A stretch of DNA of 50,854 bases from NCBI GenBank assembly GCA_003162935.1, contig PLUW01000120.1, forward strand, positions 130,706 to 181,559, read 5' to 3'. Source of the stretch: Acidobacteriaceae bacterium (lineage in GTDB: Bacteria > Acidobacteriota > Terriglobia > Terriglobales > Acidobacteriaceae). The stretch's first letter is position 1; the number at the start of each line of letters is the position of its first letter. A program made the translations under genes and the position numbers. The notes under the pieces were generated by a model that saw only the letters and a list, made by a program, of their open reading frames with translations, was not told where the DNA came from and ran no database searches. Of the stretch, positions 9,501 to 16,720 are shown one piece after another.

Positions 9501-11700
9501 GGGTTTGACCGTGACTTTCAGCAGTGCGGGAAGCTGCAGCAATTCTGGCGCGACCTACACCATCACCAGCGGCACCGGAACCTGCTCTGTGATCGCCAAC
9601 CAGGCGGGCAACAGCAACTATGCAACGACGCAGGCCACCGAAACTGTAACCGCCACGCCAGCGAGTCAGACCATCACGTTCACCACACCGGCTCCCGCCA
9701 GCGCTGCCTATGGCAGCAACTTCACCGTGGCGGCCACTGCCAGCTCGGGCTTGACCGTTTCGTACACATCTTCCGGGTCCTGCAGCAATTCCGGCGCGAC
9801 CTACACCATGACCAGCGGCACCGGAACTTGCTCGGTGATCGCCAATCAGGCGGGCAATGGTAACTATGCAGCTGCAACACCGGTCACCGAGACCGTGACC
9901 GCGTCTTTGACGAGCCAGACCATCACCTTCACTACTCCTGCTCCAGCCAGCGCCACCTATGGCAATAACTTCACGGTGGCGGCTACTGCCAGTTCGGGCT
10001 TGACCGTGACCTTCAGCGGCTCGGGAAGCTGCAGCAATTCCGGCGCGACCTACACCATGACCAGCGGCACCGGAACCTGCTCGGTCACCGCCAACCAGCC
10101 AGGCGACGGCATCAATTACGCGGCTGCGACGCCGGTCACGGAAACGGTGAACGCGGCTTTGGCGAGTCAGACCATCACGGTCACTACGCCGGCACCAGCC
10201 AGCGCCACCTACGGCAGCAACTTCACCGTGGCGGCGAACGCGAGTTCGGGATTGGGAGTCTCTTACACGTCGTCCGGATCGTGCAGCAATTCCGGCGCGA
10301 CCTACACCATGACCAGCGGCACCGGAACCTGCTCGGTGGTCGCCAGCCAGGCGGGCAACAGCAATTACTCGGCCGCGACACCGGTCACGGAGACGGTCAA
10401 CGCCACGCCGGGAAATCAGACCATTACCTTCACCACCCCAGCTCCGGCGAGCGCCGCGTACGGCAGCAACTTCACTGTGGCGGCAAGCGCCAGTTCGGGC
10501 TTGCCGGTGAACTTCAGCAGTGCGGGAAGCTGCAGCAATTCGGGCGCGACCTACACCATGACCAGCGGCACCGGAACCTGCTCGGTGACTGCCAACGCGG
10601 CGGGCAACGGCAATTACTCGGCGGCCACGCCGGTCACGGAAACAGTAACCGCGGCCCCGGCGAGTCAGACCATCACGTTCACTACACCGGCACCGGCCAG
10701 CGCCGCCTACCTCAGCAACTTCACCGTGGCGGCGAGCGCCAGTTCTGGCCTGTCCGTCGCTTACTCGTCTTCCGGATCGTGCGCCAATTCCGGCGCGACC
10801 TACACCATGACCAGCGGCAGCGGAACCTGCTCGGTGACTGCCAACGCGGCGGGCAACGGCAACTACTCTGCGGCGGCTCCGGCCACGGAAACCGTAGCCG
10901 CAGTTCCGTTGAGCCAGGCCATTATGTTCAGTGTGCCGCCTCCCGCAACCTCCAGAAGGAATGACACATTCACCGTGGTAGCCACCGGTGGAGCAAGCGG
11001 GAACCCGGTGAGCTTTGCCGCCGGCGTTGGCTCCGTGTGCACTATTTCCGGCGCCACGTTCACCATGACCGGCAACACCGGATTCTGTTATGTGGTCGCA
11101 AACCAGGCGGGCAATAGTAACTACTCGGCGGCACCGCAACTGATTGTGCCCGTAACCGCGGTTGCGACAGTAACGAAGGTTGCGCCTACCGTGACCTTCA
11201 CCGGCGCACCGGCCAGCGCCGCGTATGTGTCCACCTTCACGGTGGCAACGACGCAGAACTCCGGTGTCACACCGACCATTATGTCGACCACGGCGAGCGT
11301 CTGCACGGTCGCCGGCAACTTAGTTACGATGAAGAGCGGTACAGGGACCTGCACCGTGAAAGCTGCGTGGGCAACCAACGACTATTACTTGGCCGCGAGC
11401 CTCACGCAATCCGTTACTGCAACGCCGCTGGCCACGACCACCACCATCACCAACGCGGTTCCGGAGACAAATCCTCTAAAGGTGACGGTGTACTTCGCGG
11501 TGAGCAATGGAATGAACACGGTGACGGGCGACGTCACGGTGACCGCCGCCACCGGGCAAACCTGCACTGGAATGCTGAGCGCCGGCAGTTGCACATTGAA
11601 GTTTAGTAACCCAGGGCCGACGACTCTGACTGCGGCCTACGCGGGTAACCCCAGCAACACCACTAGCACGTCGGCGTCGTATCCGTTGACGGTGAACTAG
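6529..11700 (+). CDS. Giant secreted protein: PQQ-type beta-propeller plus Ig-like repeat array
   Basis: A 1723-residue predicted surface or secreted protein. It starts at TTG (6529) with GGGAG 9 bases upstream; residues 10-36 form a clean signal peptide ending near AAVSQ. Residues about 40-520 hold a beta-propeller resembling PQQ-like repeat proteins (blades such as GIYAFDADNN, LHALDLGTGEELF, WVMAYNEQ, TYLLNQNSLGG). Residues about 525-630 form a Big_1-like Ig domain (PITFTANNKTGSF). Residues about 631-1461 are ten near-identical repeats of about 83 residues, then two increasingly divergent copies and a final Big_3_5-like domain (TTTTITNAVPETNP). Each strong repeat has two Cys (GSC and GTC) that could form one disulfide. 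No membrane anchor, LPXTG or PEP-CTERM tail is visible. The role is unknown; adhesion or matrix scaffold is inferred. Confidence 0.82.
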   Translation: MRRLEYLTSPTRTKAFFCTAATVLFLLSWNSAAVSQISVLTQHYDNARTGQNTRETILTPANVNAVQFGKLFTQSLDGQMPAQPLYVPNVFIPATNSTHNAMYAVTMHDGIYAFDADNNQGSNASPLWYVSLLTNGATTVPQSDQGCSIDYTEFGIQGTPVIDTTLHAIFFLAMTVENGSYVHRLHALDLGTGEELFGGPVVIAASVVVDGLTYPFVDHYQQQRPGLLLQNGTIYIGFGSPGCNIPTEMGWVMAYNEQTLQQVGVFDTSPGVEASAVWLSGGGLAGDGAGNIYFSTGDGLFDGPGGTHYGDSVIELNQGDGVLNLVSSFTPYNQKFFQENDLDVSSGLVQLLPQQPDGSNFVLSIDKNGTTYLLNQNSLGGYNSLSDTQIPQELDVPVNGEVHAGLTYWNNNIYIAAYQTRVAAYSFANDQISLTPTSQTPASTANPQGGIVSSSGQTNGIYWYVTVPTAHLLAFDATNLANQFYSSTTAANNRDALGSVVHFEMPVVANGKVYVNGKTQLTVYGLLPIITATAGNNQSGLVGTTLPIALQTALQDPYSGNPIQTSGIPITFTANNKTGSFSNPSAVTGSTGTASTSYTLPPKAATVTITASSPGYASATFVVTSTSTGQTGQTITFTTPAPASAANGSNFTVAATASSGLTVAYTSSGSCSNSGATYTMTSGTGTCSVIANQAGNSSYAAAPQVTDTVTATPLGQTITFTIQAPASAANGSNFTVAATASSGLTVAYTSSGSCSNAGATYTMTSGTGTCSVIANQAGNANYAAAPRVTETVNAASGSQTITFTTPAPTSAANGSNFTVAATASSGLTVAYTSSGSCSNSGATYTMTSGTGTCSVIANQPGNSNYAAAPQVTETVAATPGSQTITFTTLAPNSAANGSNFTVAATASSGLTVTFSSAGSCSNSGATYTMTSGTGTCSVIANQPGNANYAAAPQVTETVIAAAGSQTITFTTPAPSSAANGSNFTVAATASSGLTVTFSSAGSCSNSGATYTITSGTGTCSVIANQAGNSNYATTQATETVTATPASQTITFTTPAPASAAYGSNFTVAATASSGLTVSYTSSGSCSNSGATYTMTSGTGTCSVIANQAGNGNYAAATPVTETVTASLTSQTITFTTPAPASATYGNNFTVAATASSGLTVTFSGSGSCSNSGATYTMTSGTGTCSVTANQPGDGINYAAATPVTETVNAALASQTITVTTPAPASATYGSNFTVAANASSGLGVSYTSSGSCSNSGATYTMTSGTGTCSVVASQAGNSNYSAATPVTETVNATPGNQTITFTTPAPASAAYGSNFTVAASASSGLPVNFSSAGSCSNSGATYTMTSGTGTCSVTANAAGNGNYSAATPVTETVTAAPASQTITFTTPAPASAAYLSNFTVAASASSGLSVAYSSSGSCANSGATYTMTSGSGTCSVTANAAGNGNYSAAAPATETVAAVPLSQAIMFSVPPPATSRRNDTFTVVATGGASGNPVSFAAGVGSVCTISGATFTMTGNTGFCYVVANQAGNSNYSAAPQLIVPVTAVATVTKVAPTVTFTGAPASAAYVSTFTVATTQNSGVTPTIMSTTASVCTVAGNLVTMKSGTGTCTVKAAWATNDYYLAASLTQSVTATPLATTTTITNAVPETNPLKVTVYFAVSNGMNTVTGDVTVTAATGQTCTGMLSAGSCTLKFSNPGPTTLTAAYAGNPSNTTSTSASYPLTVN
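8422..11162 (+). repeat. In-frame tandem repeat array of about 249 bases per unit
   Basis: Ten strongly conserved units begin (at a conserved CAG Gln codon) at 8425, 8674, 8923, 9172, 9421, 9667, 9916, 10168, 10417 and 10666. The period is 249 bases except one unit of 246 and one of 252, both whole-codon changes. A diverged eleventh unit starts at 10915, and more distant copies follow inside the same protein. The core encodes GATYTMTSGTGTCSV in almost every unit. Such an array can recombine and misassemble. Confidence 0.93.
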
Positions 11701-12045
11701 CGAACTCTGGCGATGGGCTAGCGCCGCGAATCGATCGCAACCACCCGCGGCCCAACCTGTAGTTGTTAACCAGTGACCGGGCGCGGGACGATTCCTTTAG
11801 GCTGGCCTGCGGTCCGGCGCACCAAAGACACCGTTGTACTCTTGACAGCCAATATGAGCGCGCTCTTAACTGGAATCGTGAGGAAGTCGGAGGATTCCGC
11901 TACTGTGGCACGGCCTGCCCAAGAGATAGGGAAATGTTGCAAAGTCTTTCACACGGTCCGAAGAAAGGCCTCCGCCCTTCGATGGAATCGAGATAACATT
12001 ATTACTTACAATATGTTACGGAATTGCCCAGGGGGCACGACGGAA

Positions 12046-12081
12046 TTGAAATTGCACTTCATTGAAGTTGCACCGACTTCA
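12046..12081 (+). promoter_or_regulatory. Operator-like direct and inverted repeats upstream of PAPS synthetase
   Basis: TTGAA(A/G)TTGCAC occurs twice, at 12046-12057 and 12062-12073, exactly 16 bases apart. Each copy also forms an inverted repeat: TGAA/TTCA at 12047-12061, and a perfect TGAAGT/ACTTCA around a 7-base spacer at 12063-12081. The site overlaps the predicted -35, as expected for a repressor or LysR-type regulator site. Confidence 0.45.
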
Positions 12082-12109
12082 CATTGCTGTCGTATTGCTG
12101 TTATACAAT
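12078..12109 (+). promoter_or_regulatory. Candidate promoter of the sulfate-activation operon
   Basis: TTCACA (12078-12083) is followed after 18 bases by TATACA (12102-12107), preceded by TG one base upstream, an extended -10. Transcription would start near 12114, leaving a leader of about 70 bases. Pattern-based only. Confidence 0.4.
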
Positions 12110-12138
12110 TTAGAAAGACTCTGCCTTTCAGACCATTC

Positions 12139-12178
12139 CTCGCCACCCCCGCGAGACTACGGGAGCGAGTCCGAGGAG
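12139..12178 (+). promoter_or_regulatory. Structured leader ending in the ribosome site of PAPS synthetase
   Basis: CTCGC (12139-12143) can pair with GCGAG at 12151-12155 or with a second GCGAG at 12165-12169. The C-rich loop (12144-12150) can pair with GGG at 12161-12163, giving an H-type pseudoknot. GAGGAG at 12173-12178 is the ribosome site, 7 bases before the TTG start. It matches no riboswitch class I can name; the fold is hand-drawn. Confidence 0.3.
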
Positions 12179-12185
12179 ACTGAAA

Positions 12186-13991
12186 TTGACTCACAGCGAT
12201 TCTAATATCACGAAAAAACTTGATCTACGCATCGGGAGGATCACCGAATTGACCGCTTCGACCAGTCATCTTATTGCCCCGCACGGGGGAGAACTTATCC
12301 AACTGCAAGTGCCGGCCGATGTTGCCGCGGAACTGAAGGGACATTCGAAAGAATGGCCTTCCTGGGACCTTACAGCACGCCAACTCTGCGACCTCGAACT
12401 TCTGATGAGTGGCGGCTTCTCGCCGCTCTCTGGCTTCATGAACCGCGCCGATTATGAAGGCGTGTGCCACAACATGCGCCTAGCCAGCGGAACACTCTGG
12501 CCCGTGCCGATCACGCTTGACGTCACCGAAGAATTCGCCAAGAAATTGACCCCGGGCCAGAGCAAGGTTGCCCTGCGCGACGGCGAGGGCGTCATGCTGG
12601 CCGTGCTGAATGTCGGGGACGTATGGCAACCGGATCGCACGGCGGAGGCAAAAGCTGTGTTTGGTTCGACCAGTAGCGCGCACCCGGGCGCCGACTACGC
12701 CATCAACAAGTCGAATCCCTGGTATGTCGGCGGCAGCCTTCAGGGAGTGCAGCCGCCGTCGCATTACGATTTCCGCGCGCTGCGCCTGACGCCTGCTGAA
12801 TTGCGGGCGGAATTCAAGCGCCTGGGATGGACGCGCGTCGTCGCCTTCCAGACCCGAAATCCCATGCACCGCGCCCACGTCGAACTGACCATGCGCGCGG
12901 CCAAGCAAGTCGAAGCCAACCTGCTGATTCATCCCTCGGTGGGCATGACGAAGCCGGGGGACGTGGACTACTTCGTCCGCACCCGTTGCTACGAACTCCT
13001 GCTCTCGAAGTATCCCCATGGTACCGCCAAGCTTTCGATGCTGCCGCTGGCTATGCGCATGGGCGGGCCGCGGGAAGCGGTTTGGCATGGGCTGATTCGC
13101 AAGAACCACGGCTGCAGTCACTTCATCGTCGGCCGCGATCATGCCGGTCCAGGAAAAGACACCGACGGCAAGAACTTCTACGGCCCTTATGACGCCCAGG
13201 AACTGTTCAAGAAACATGAAGCGGAAATGGGCGTCACCATGGTTCCCTTCCAGATGATGGTGTATCTGCAAAGCGAAGACCGCTACGTTCCTGCCGATGA
13301 AGTCCCGCAGGGCGCCAAGGTCCTCGATGTTTCGGGTACCGAATTGCGGCAGCGCCTCAACGAAGGGCGCGACATTCCGGCGTGGTTCACCTATCCGGAA
13401 GTGGTGAAGGAACTGCGCCGCAGCTATCCCCCGCGGGATAAGCAGGGCGTGACCATTTTCTTCACCGGACTTTCCGGATCGGGCAAATCAACCATTGCCA
13501 ACGCGCTGATCACGAAATTCCTGGAGATGGGCGGGCGTCCCGTGACCCTGCTCGACGGCGATCTGGTGCGCAAGAACCTGTCAAGCGAGCTCGGCTTTTC
13601 CAAGGAGCACCGCGACATCAACATTCGCCGCATCGGCTACGTCGCTTCGGAAATTACCAAAAACGGCGGGATCGCCATCTGCGCTCCCATCGCTCCCTAT
13701 GAGGCGACTCGCAAACATGTCCGGCAGCTGATCGAGCCGGTCGGCGGCTTCATCCTGGTGCACGCCGCGACCTCGATCGAAGTCTGTGAACAGCGCGACC
13801 GCAAGGGCTTGTACGCCAAGGCCCGCGCCGGCATCGTCAAGGAGTTCACCGGCATCTCGGATCCGTACGAGGCGCCCACCGATGCCGAAGTCGTGATCGA
13901 CACCGACAAGCTCAGCCCCGAGGAGGCGGCGCAGACCATCATTCTGCACCTCGAACGGGAAGGCTTTATCGGCGCCAACGGCAACAGCTAA
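12186..13991 (+). CDS. Bifunctional sulfate adenylyltransferase / adenylylsulfate kinase (PAPS synthetase)
   Basis: Makes APS from ATP and sulfate, then phosphorylates it to PAPS, the donor for sulfotransferases. It has 601 residues. The N-terminal two thirds is ATP sulfurylase: QTRNPMHRAHVE (nucleotide-binding HxxH-type motif, about residues 219-230), then GRDHAGPG. The C-terminal part from about residue 418 is APS kinase: P-loop GLSGSGKST (about 427), DGDLVRKNLSSELGFS, and a lid-type IAPYEATR. Both active sites look intact. The TTG start is supported by GAGGAG 7 bases upstream. Transporter and PAP-phosphatase genes follow on the same strand and no APS/PAPS reductase is seen nearby, so the product probably feeds sulfation rather than cysteine synthesis (inference). 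Homologues are named Sat/CysC or CysNC-type fusions. Confidence 0.95.
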   Translation: MTHSDSNITKKLDLRIGRITELTASTSHLIAPHGGELIQLQVPADVAAELKGHSKEWPSWDLTARQLCDLELLMSGGFSPLSGFMNRADYEGVCHNMRLASGTLWPVPITLDVTEEFAKKLTPGQSKVALRDGEGVMLAVLNVGDVWQPDRTAEAKAVFGSTSSAHPGADYAINKSNPWYVGGSLQGVQPPSHYDFRALRLTPAELRAEFKRLGWTRVVAFQTRNPMHRAHVELTMRAAKQVEANLLIHPSVGMTKPGDVDYFVRTRCYELLLSKYPHGTAKLSMLPLAMRMGGPREAVWHGLIRKNHGCSHFIVGRDHAGPGKDTDGKNFYGPYDAQELFKKHEAEMGVTMVPFQMMVYLQSEDRYVPADEVPQGAKVLDVSGTELRQRLNEGRDIPAWFTYPEVVKELRRSYPPRDKQGVTIFFTGLSGSGKSTIANALITKFLEMGGRPVTLLDGDLVRKNLSSELGFSKEHRDINIRRIGYVASEITKNGGIAICAPIAPYEATRKHVRQLIEPVGGFILVHAATSIEVCEQRDRKGLYAKARAGIVKEFTGISDPYEAPTDAEVVIDTDKLSPEEAAQTIILHLEREGFIGANGNS

Positions 13992-14003
13992 AGGCAGGGC
14001 CCG

Positions 14004-14065
14004 GCTCCCGGTTCTCATGGTTCCGCGGAACTGGGAACTGGGAGCTACCAACGCGCTTCGCGCGT
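14004..14065 (+). repeat. Intergenic palindromic repeat after PAPS synthetase
   Basis: GCTCCCGGTTCTC (14004-14016) pairs with GGGAACTGGGAGC (14033-14045) at 11 of 13 positions, around a perfect GTTCCGCGGAAC palindrome (14020-14031). A second hairpin, ACGCGC/GCGCGT with a 3-base loop, lies at 14051-14065. No T-run follows, so a REP-like element is as likely as a terminator. Confidence 0.5.
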
Positions 14066-14129
14066 CAAGAAAGTCGAGTATTTCAATGGACTTTATGCGA
14101 TAATGTCCTTGAAAAACGGCTCTCAGCAC

Positions 14130-14200
14130 CGGTTCTCGGTTTCCTCAGTTCCGGAACCTGCTTCGCTCGACTGAGAACCGATCGCTGGGAACGGAGAACT
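14130..14200 (+). repeat. Second intergenic palindromic repeat before the TauE gene
   Basis: CGGTTCTCGG (from 14130) is mirrored by CTGAGAACCG (14171-14180), with an AGTTCCGGAACC palindrome between. The words GGTTCTC and AGTTCC are shared with the element at 14004-14045, so the two look like members of one dispersed repeat family. Confidence 0.4.
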
Positions 14201-14214
14201 CTTCGAAAGACCGC

Positions 14215-14985
14215 ATGGAACTCTTGCTGCTAAAAGTGCTGATCGGCTTCACGGTGGGAACGCTGATCGGGTTGACGGGGCTGGGCGGCGGCGTCTTGCT
14301 GCTGCCCATGCTGATATTTGGCCTGCACATCTCCCCCATCGTTGCTGTCGGCAGCGATGCCATGTGCAACTTCTTCACCAAAATCCCCGCGACCATCATT
14401 CACTTGGTCAAAGGGACAGTGCGGCGAAAAGTCGTCCTGGCCATGGCGGTCGGCAGTATCCCCGGCTCTTTTCTCGGCGTGCGACTGCTGGTGCATCTGC
14501 GCGAACTCCACGGGGCGGGCGTGAACGATTTCATCAAGTCGGCGGTGGGACTGCTGCTGGTCGTGATTCCCGCGCTGCTTCTGTTTCAAAAGCGCATTGA
14601 AGATCGTCTCGTCGGGCGCCAGCCCACCATGAAGTCTTTTGCCTTCATGAGCGTAATTGGACTGGTCGGCGGATTTCTGGTGGGCATCACTTCCGTCGGA
14701 TCGGGCAGCATCATCATGATGTTGCTTCTGTTGTTTTATTCGTTCCCCCCAAAGATCATGGTTGGAACCGACATTGCCCATGCTGTGATTTTGACCGGGG
14801 TCACCGGTCTGATGCACTTTCTGGCGGGCAACGTCGACGGACATTTGGTCGGAGCCATATTGCTCGGCTCGATTCCCGGCGGCATAGTTGGCTCGTATCT
14901 GGCAACGCGCGTTCCCGTACTCTGGCTGCGCCGCATCCTGTGCACGGTCTTGCTGATGACCGGAGCTAGAATGCTGTGGGCGTGA
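14215..14985 (+). CDS. TauE/SafE-family membrane transporter
   Basis: A 256-residue integral membrane protein of the TauE/SafE (TSUP) family, which moves sulfite, sulfate or organosulfonates. It is hydrophobic throughout with about eight predicted helices, and shows the family Gly-rich opening LIGLTGLGGGVLLLPML and the repeated half GGFLVGITSVGSGSIIMMLLL. Length is typical. It sits between PAPS synthetase (223 bases upstream) and the CysQ-like gene (117 bases downstream), so sulfate uptake for PAPS or export of a sulfur anion is likely; direction cannot be read from sequence. Start ATG at 14215; no strong ribosome site is seen. Confidence 0.85.
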   Translation: MELLLLKVLIGFTVGTLIGLTGLGGGVLLLPMLIFGLHISPIVAVGSDAMCNFFTKIPATIIHLVKGTVRRKVVLAMAVGSIPGSFLGVRLLVHLRELHGAGVNDFIKSAVGLLLVVIPALLLFQKRIEDRLVGRQPTMKSFAFMSVIGLVGGFLVGITSVGSGSIIMMLLLLFYSFPPKIMVGTDIAHAVILTGVTGLMHFLAGNVDGHLVGAILLGSIPGGIVGSYLATRVPVLWLRRILCTVLLMTGARMLWA

Positions 14986-15004
14986 AAACAGTACTCAGTT
15001 GTCA

Positions 15005-15091
15005 GTACCCAGTACCCAGTGAGTGCCGGGTCACTGAAAACTGGTCACTCAAAACTTGGGTTGCTGGGTACTAGGTACTGGGTACTTTTTT
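15005..15091 (+). terminator. Long inverted repeat with T6: terminator or attenuator before the CysQ-like gene
   Basis: GTACCCAGTACCCAG at 15005-15019 pairs with the start of the element at 15064-15085 (14 of 15 bases), and six T follow at 15086-15091. The T-run ends three bases before the GGAG ribosome site (15094-15097) of the next gene, so termination here would decide its expression from the upstream promoter. The arms also contain internal GTACCCA repeats, like a dispersed repeat. Confidence 0.5.
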
Positions 15092-15102
15092 ACGGAGCAT
15101 CA

Positions 15103-15918
15103 ATGACGTCATCCTCATCCGCAGAAACTCTCGAACGCATTCACGCCGCTCTCGAAGCGGCGCGCACGGTTCTGAACGACTTCACTCCCGGCGCCATCGA
15201 GGCCAAATTTAAAGTTGGCGACGATCCCGTGACGGCGGCCGATCGGGCGGTCGACGCCGTCCTCAAGGAAACCTTGCTTCGCCCGGGCGAAGGCTGGCTC
15301 TCGGAAGAGACCGTCGACGATTTCTCGCGCCTGGACAAGCGGCGAGTTTGGGTCGTCGATCCCCTCGATGGCACACGCGAATTTGTACAGGGCATTCCCG
15401 AGTTCTGCGTTTCGATTGCCATGGTTGAAAATGGTGTACCGGTTGCCGGCGGAATCTGCAATCCCGCAACCGACGAACTGATTCTTGGATCGCGCGATAC
15501 CGGCGTCACCTACAACGGCCAGCCCGCGCAACCCAGCCAGCGTAAGGATCTGCACGGAGCCCTGGTGCTCGCCAGCCGCAGCGAAGTGAAACGCGGCGAG
15601 TGGAAGCAGTTCGAGGCCGCCGAATTTAACATTCGTCCGATGGGCTCCGTCGCTTATAAGCTCGGCCTCGTTGCCGCCGGCCGTGCCGACCTCACCTTCA
15701 CTCTGGTTCCGAAAAACGAGTGGGACGTGGCCGCCGGGGCTGCGCTAGTCGAGAGCGCCGGAGGCTGGACGCTCAAGCTCGATCAATCGCCGCTGCGCTG
15801 CAATCAGAAGGATCCGCTGATCTCCGGCCTGCTGGCGGGCGGTCCGTTCCTCCGCGGGGCACTGCTGGCCATACTGGATCGACATGCGCAGACCACCGGC
15901 GCCGAGAAGCAAAGCTGA
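15103..15918 (+). CDS. cysQ: CysQ-like 3'(2'),5'-bisphosphate nucleotidase (inositol monophosphatase family)
   Basis: Predicted Mg-dependent phosphatase that turns PAP, the by-product of sulfotransferases, into AMP and so relieves product inhibition. It has 271 residues. The metal-binding motifs of the inositol monophosphatase superfamily are visible: EET near residue 67, VVDPLDGTREF near residue 85, and WDVAAGAALVESAGG near residue 207. Length fits CysQ/HisN-type proteins. The start is the ATG at 15103, with GGAG 5 bases upstream; an in-frame ATG at 15019 lies inside the inverted repeat and would add 28 residues of unlikely sequence. Position downstream of PAPS synthetase favours PAP as substrate, but histidinol phosphate or inositol phosphate remain possible. 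Confidence 0.85.
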   Translation: MTSSSSAETLERIHAALEAARTVLNDFTPGAIEAKFKVGDDPVTAADRAVDAVLKETLLRPGEGWLSEETVDDFSRLDKRRVWVVDPLDGTREFVQGIPEFCVSIAMVENGVPVAGGICNPATDELILGSRDTGVTYNGQPAQPSQRKDLHGALVLASRSEVKRGEWKQFEAAEFNIRPMGSVAYKLGLVAAGRADLTFTLVPKNEWDVAAGAALVESAGGWTLKLDQSPLRCNQKDPLISGLLAGGPFLRGALLAILDRHAQTTGAEKQS

Positions 15919-15937
15919 CGTTTCGGAGCTTGCCATC

Positions 15938-16720
15938 ATGGTTCGTTCGCCTATCGTTTTCCTGATGTACCACGAACTCGAGTTGGCGGGACGCAAACTC
16001 TGCCAGTCCGAGCCTGGCTACGTGCGCTACATTCTGCCACTCGACGCCTTTCGTCGCCAGATGGAGTGGGTCAAACAGTCCGGCTTTCGCGGCCTGAGTG
16101 TGAGCGAGGCTCTTCTGTTCCCCGCGGAACCGAGCGTCTGCCTCACCTTCGACGATGGCTGCGAAACCGATGGCATGGCCGCCGCTCCCGTGCTCCTCGA
16201 ATTTGGCTTTCACGCAACCTTCTATCTGACCGCTGGTTTTTTGGGTAAGCCGGGCTACCTGAGCGCGGAACAGGTGCGCGCCCTCGACGCGCAGGGTTTT
16301 GAGATCGGCTGCCATTCGATGACCCATGCCTACCTCTCCGACTTGTCGGAGGAGGAGCTGAGACGCGAAGTCGTAGACGCAAAAACTCGGATCGAGCAGA
16401 TTGTAGGGCACGCGATCGAGCATCTCTCCTGTCCCGGAGGACGCTACAACCAACGTGCGCTGGCGATGGCGCGCTGCGCCGGATTCAAAACCGTTGCCAA
16501 TAGCGAATTCCATGCGAATGGTTCGGCTACCAACGCCTACCAACTCGGCCGCGTCGCGATGCTGCGAGATCTCCGGGTCGACGAATTCAGTTCCCTGTGC
16601 CACGGCCGTGGTTTGTGGAAAAAACGTCTTCAGCACCGGACGCGCCGCGGCGTGCAGCGCCTGCTTGGAAACCGCGCCTACGACCGGCTGCGCGCGGTTC
16701 TATTGAGCGAACCCAGCTAG
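15938..16720 (+). CDS. Polysaccharide deacetylase (NodB-type), cytosolic
   Basis: Predicted metal-dependent carbohydrate deacetylase of 260 residues in the CE4/NodB fold. Motif 1 LTFDDGCETD holds the catalytic and metal-binding Asp; motif 2 GCHSMTHAYLSDL gives the metal-binding His pair; motif 3 SCPGGRYN follows. No signal peptide is evident, so it would act on cytosolic or lipid-linked sugars. The ATG at 15938 is chosen because GGAG lies 9 bases upstream; an ATG at 15884 would overlap the CysQ-like gene. The 19-base gap makes cotranscription with it likely. N-acetylated sugars in the matrix repeat could be the substrate (inference). Confidence 0.87.
   Translation: MVRSPIVFLMYHELELAGRKLCQSEPGYVRYILPLDAFRRQMEWVKQSGFRGLSVSEALLFPAEPSVCLTFDDGCETDGMAAAPVLLEFGFHATFYLTAGFLGKPGYLSAEQVRALDAQGFEIGCHSMTHAYLSDLSEEELRREVVDAKTRIEQIVGHAIEHLSCPGGRYNQRALAMARCAGFKTVANSEFHANGSATNAYQLGRVAMLRDLRVDEFSSLCHGRGLWKKRLQHRTRRGVQRLLGNRAYDRLRAVLLSEPS

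Larger units (their letters stand above)
11701..12185. other. 485-base intergenic region upstream of PAPS synthetase
   Basis: No convincing gene is seen. An open frame at 11773-12183 has unbiased composition and no family features. A GCCGCG/CGCGGC inverted pair soon after the giant gene (about 11722-11755) lacks a T-run. The last 140 bases hold operator-like repeats, a candidate promoter and a structured leader, listed separately. Confidence 0.5.

Noticed and set aside
9250-11139. Long minus-strand open frame (629 codons) over the repeat array, and a 338-codon one at 8089-9105
   Set aside because: They are opposite-frame shadows of a periodic repeat; composition is Arg/Gly-rich and no family motif appears.
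8422-11162. CRISPR-like array
   Set aside because: Units are about 249 bases, coding and in frame, with no spacers; this is a protein repeat.
11773-12183. 136-codon plus-strand open frame before PAPS synthetase
   Set aside because: It overlaps promoter and operator-like repeats and has no family or composition support.
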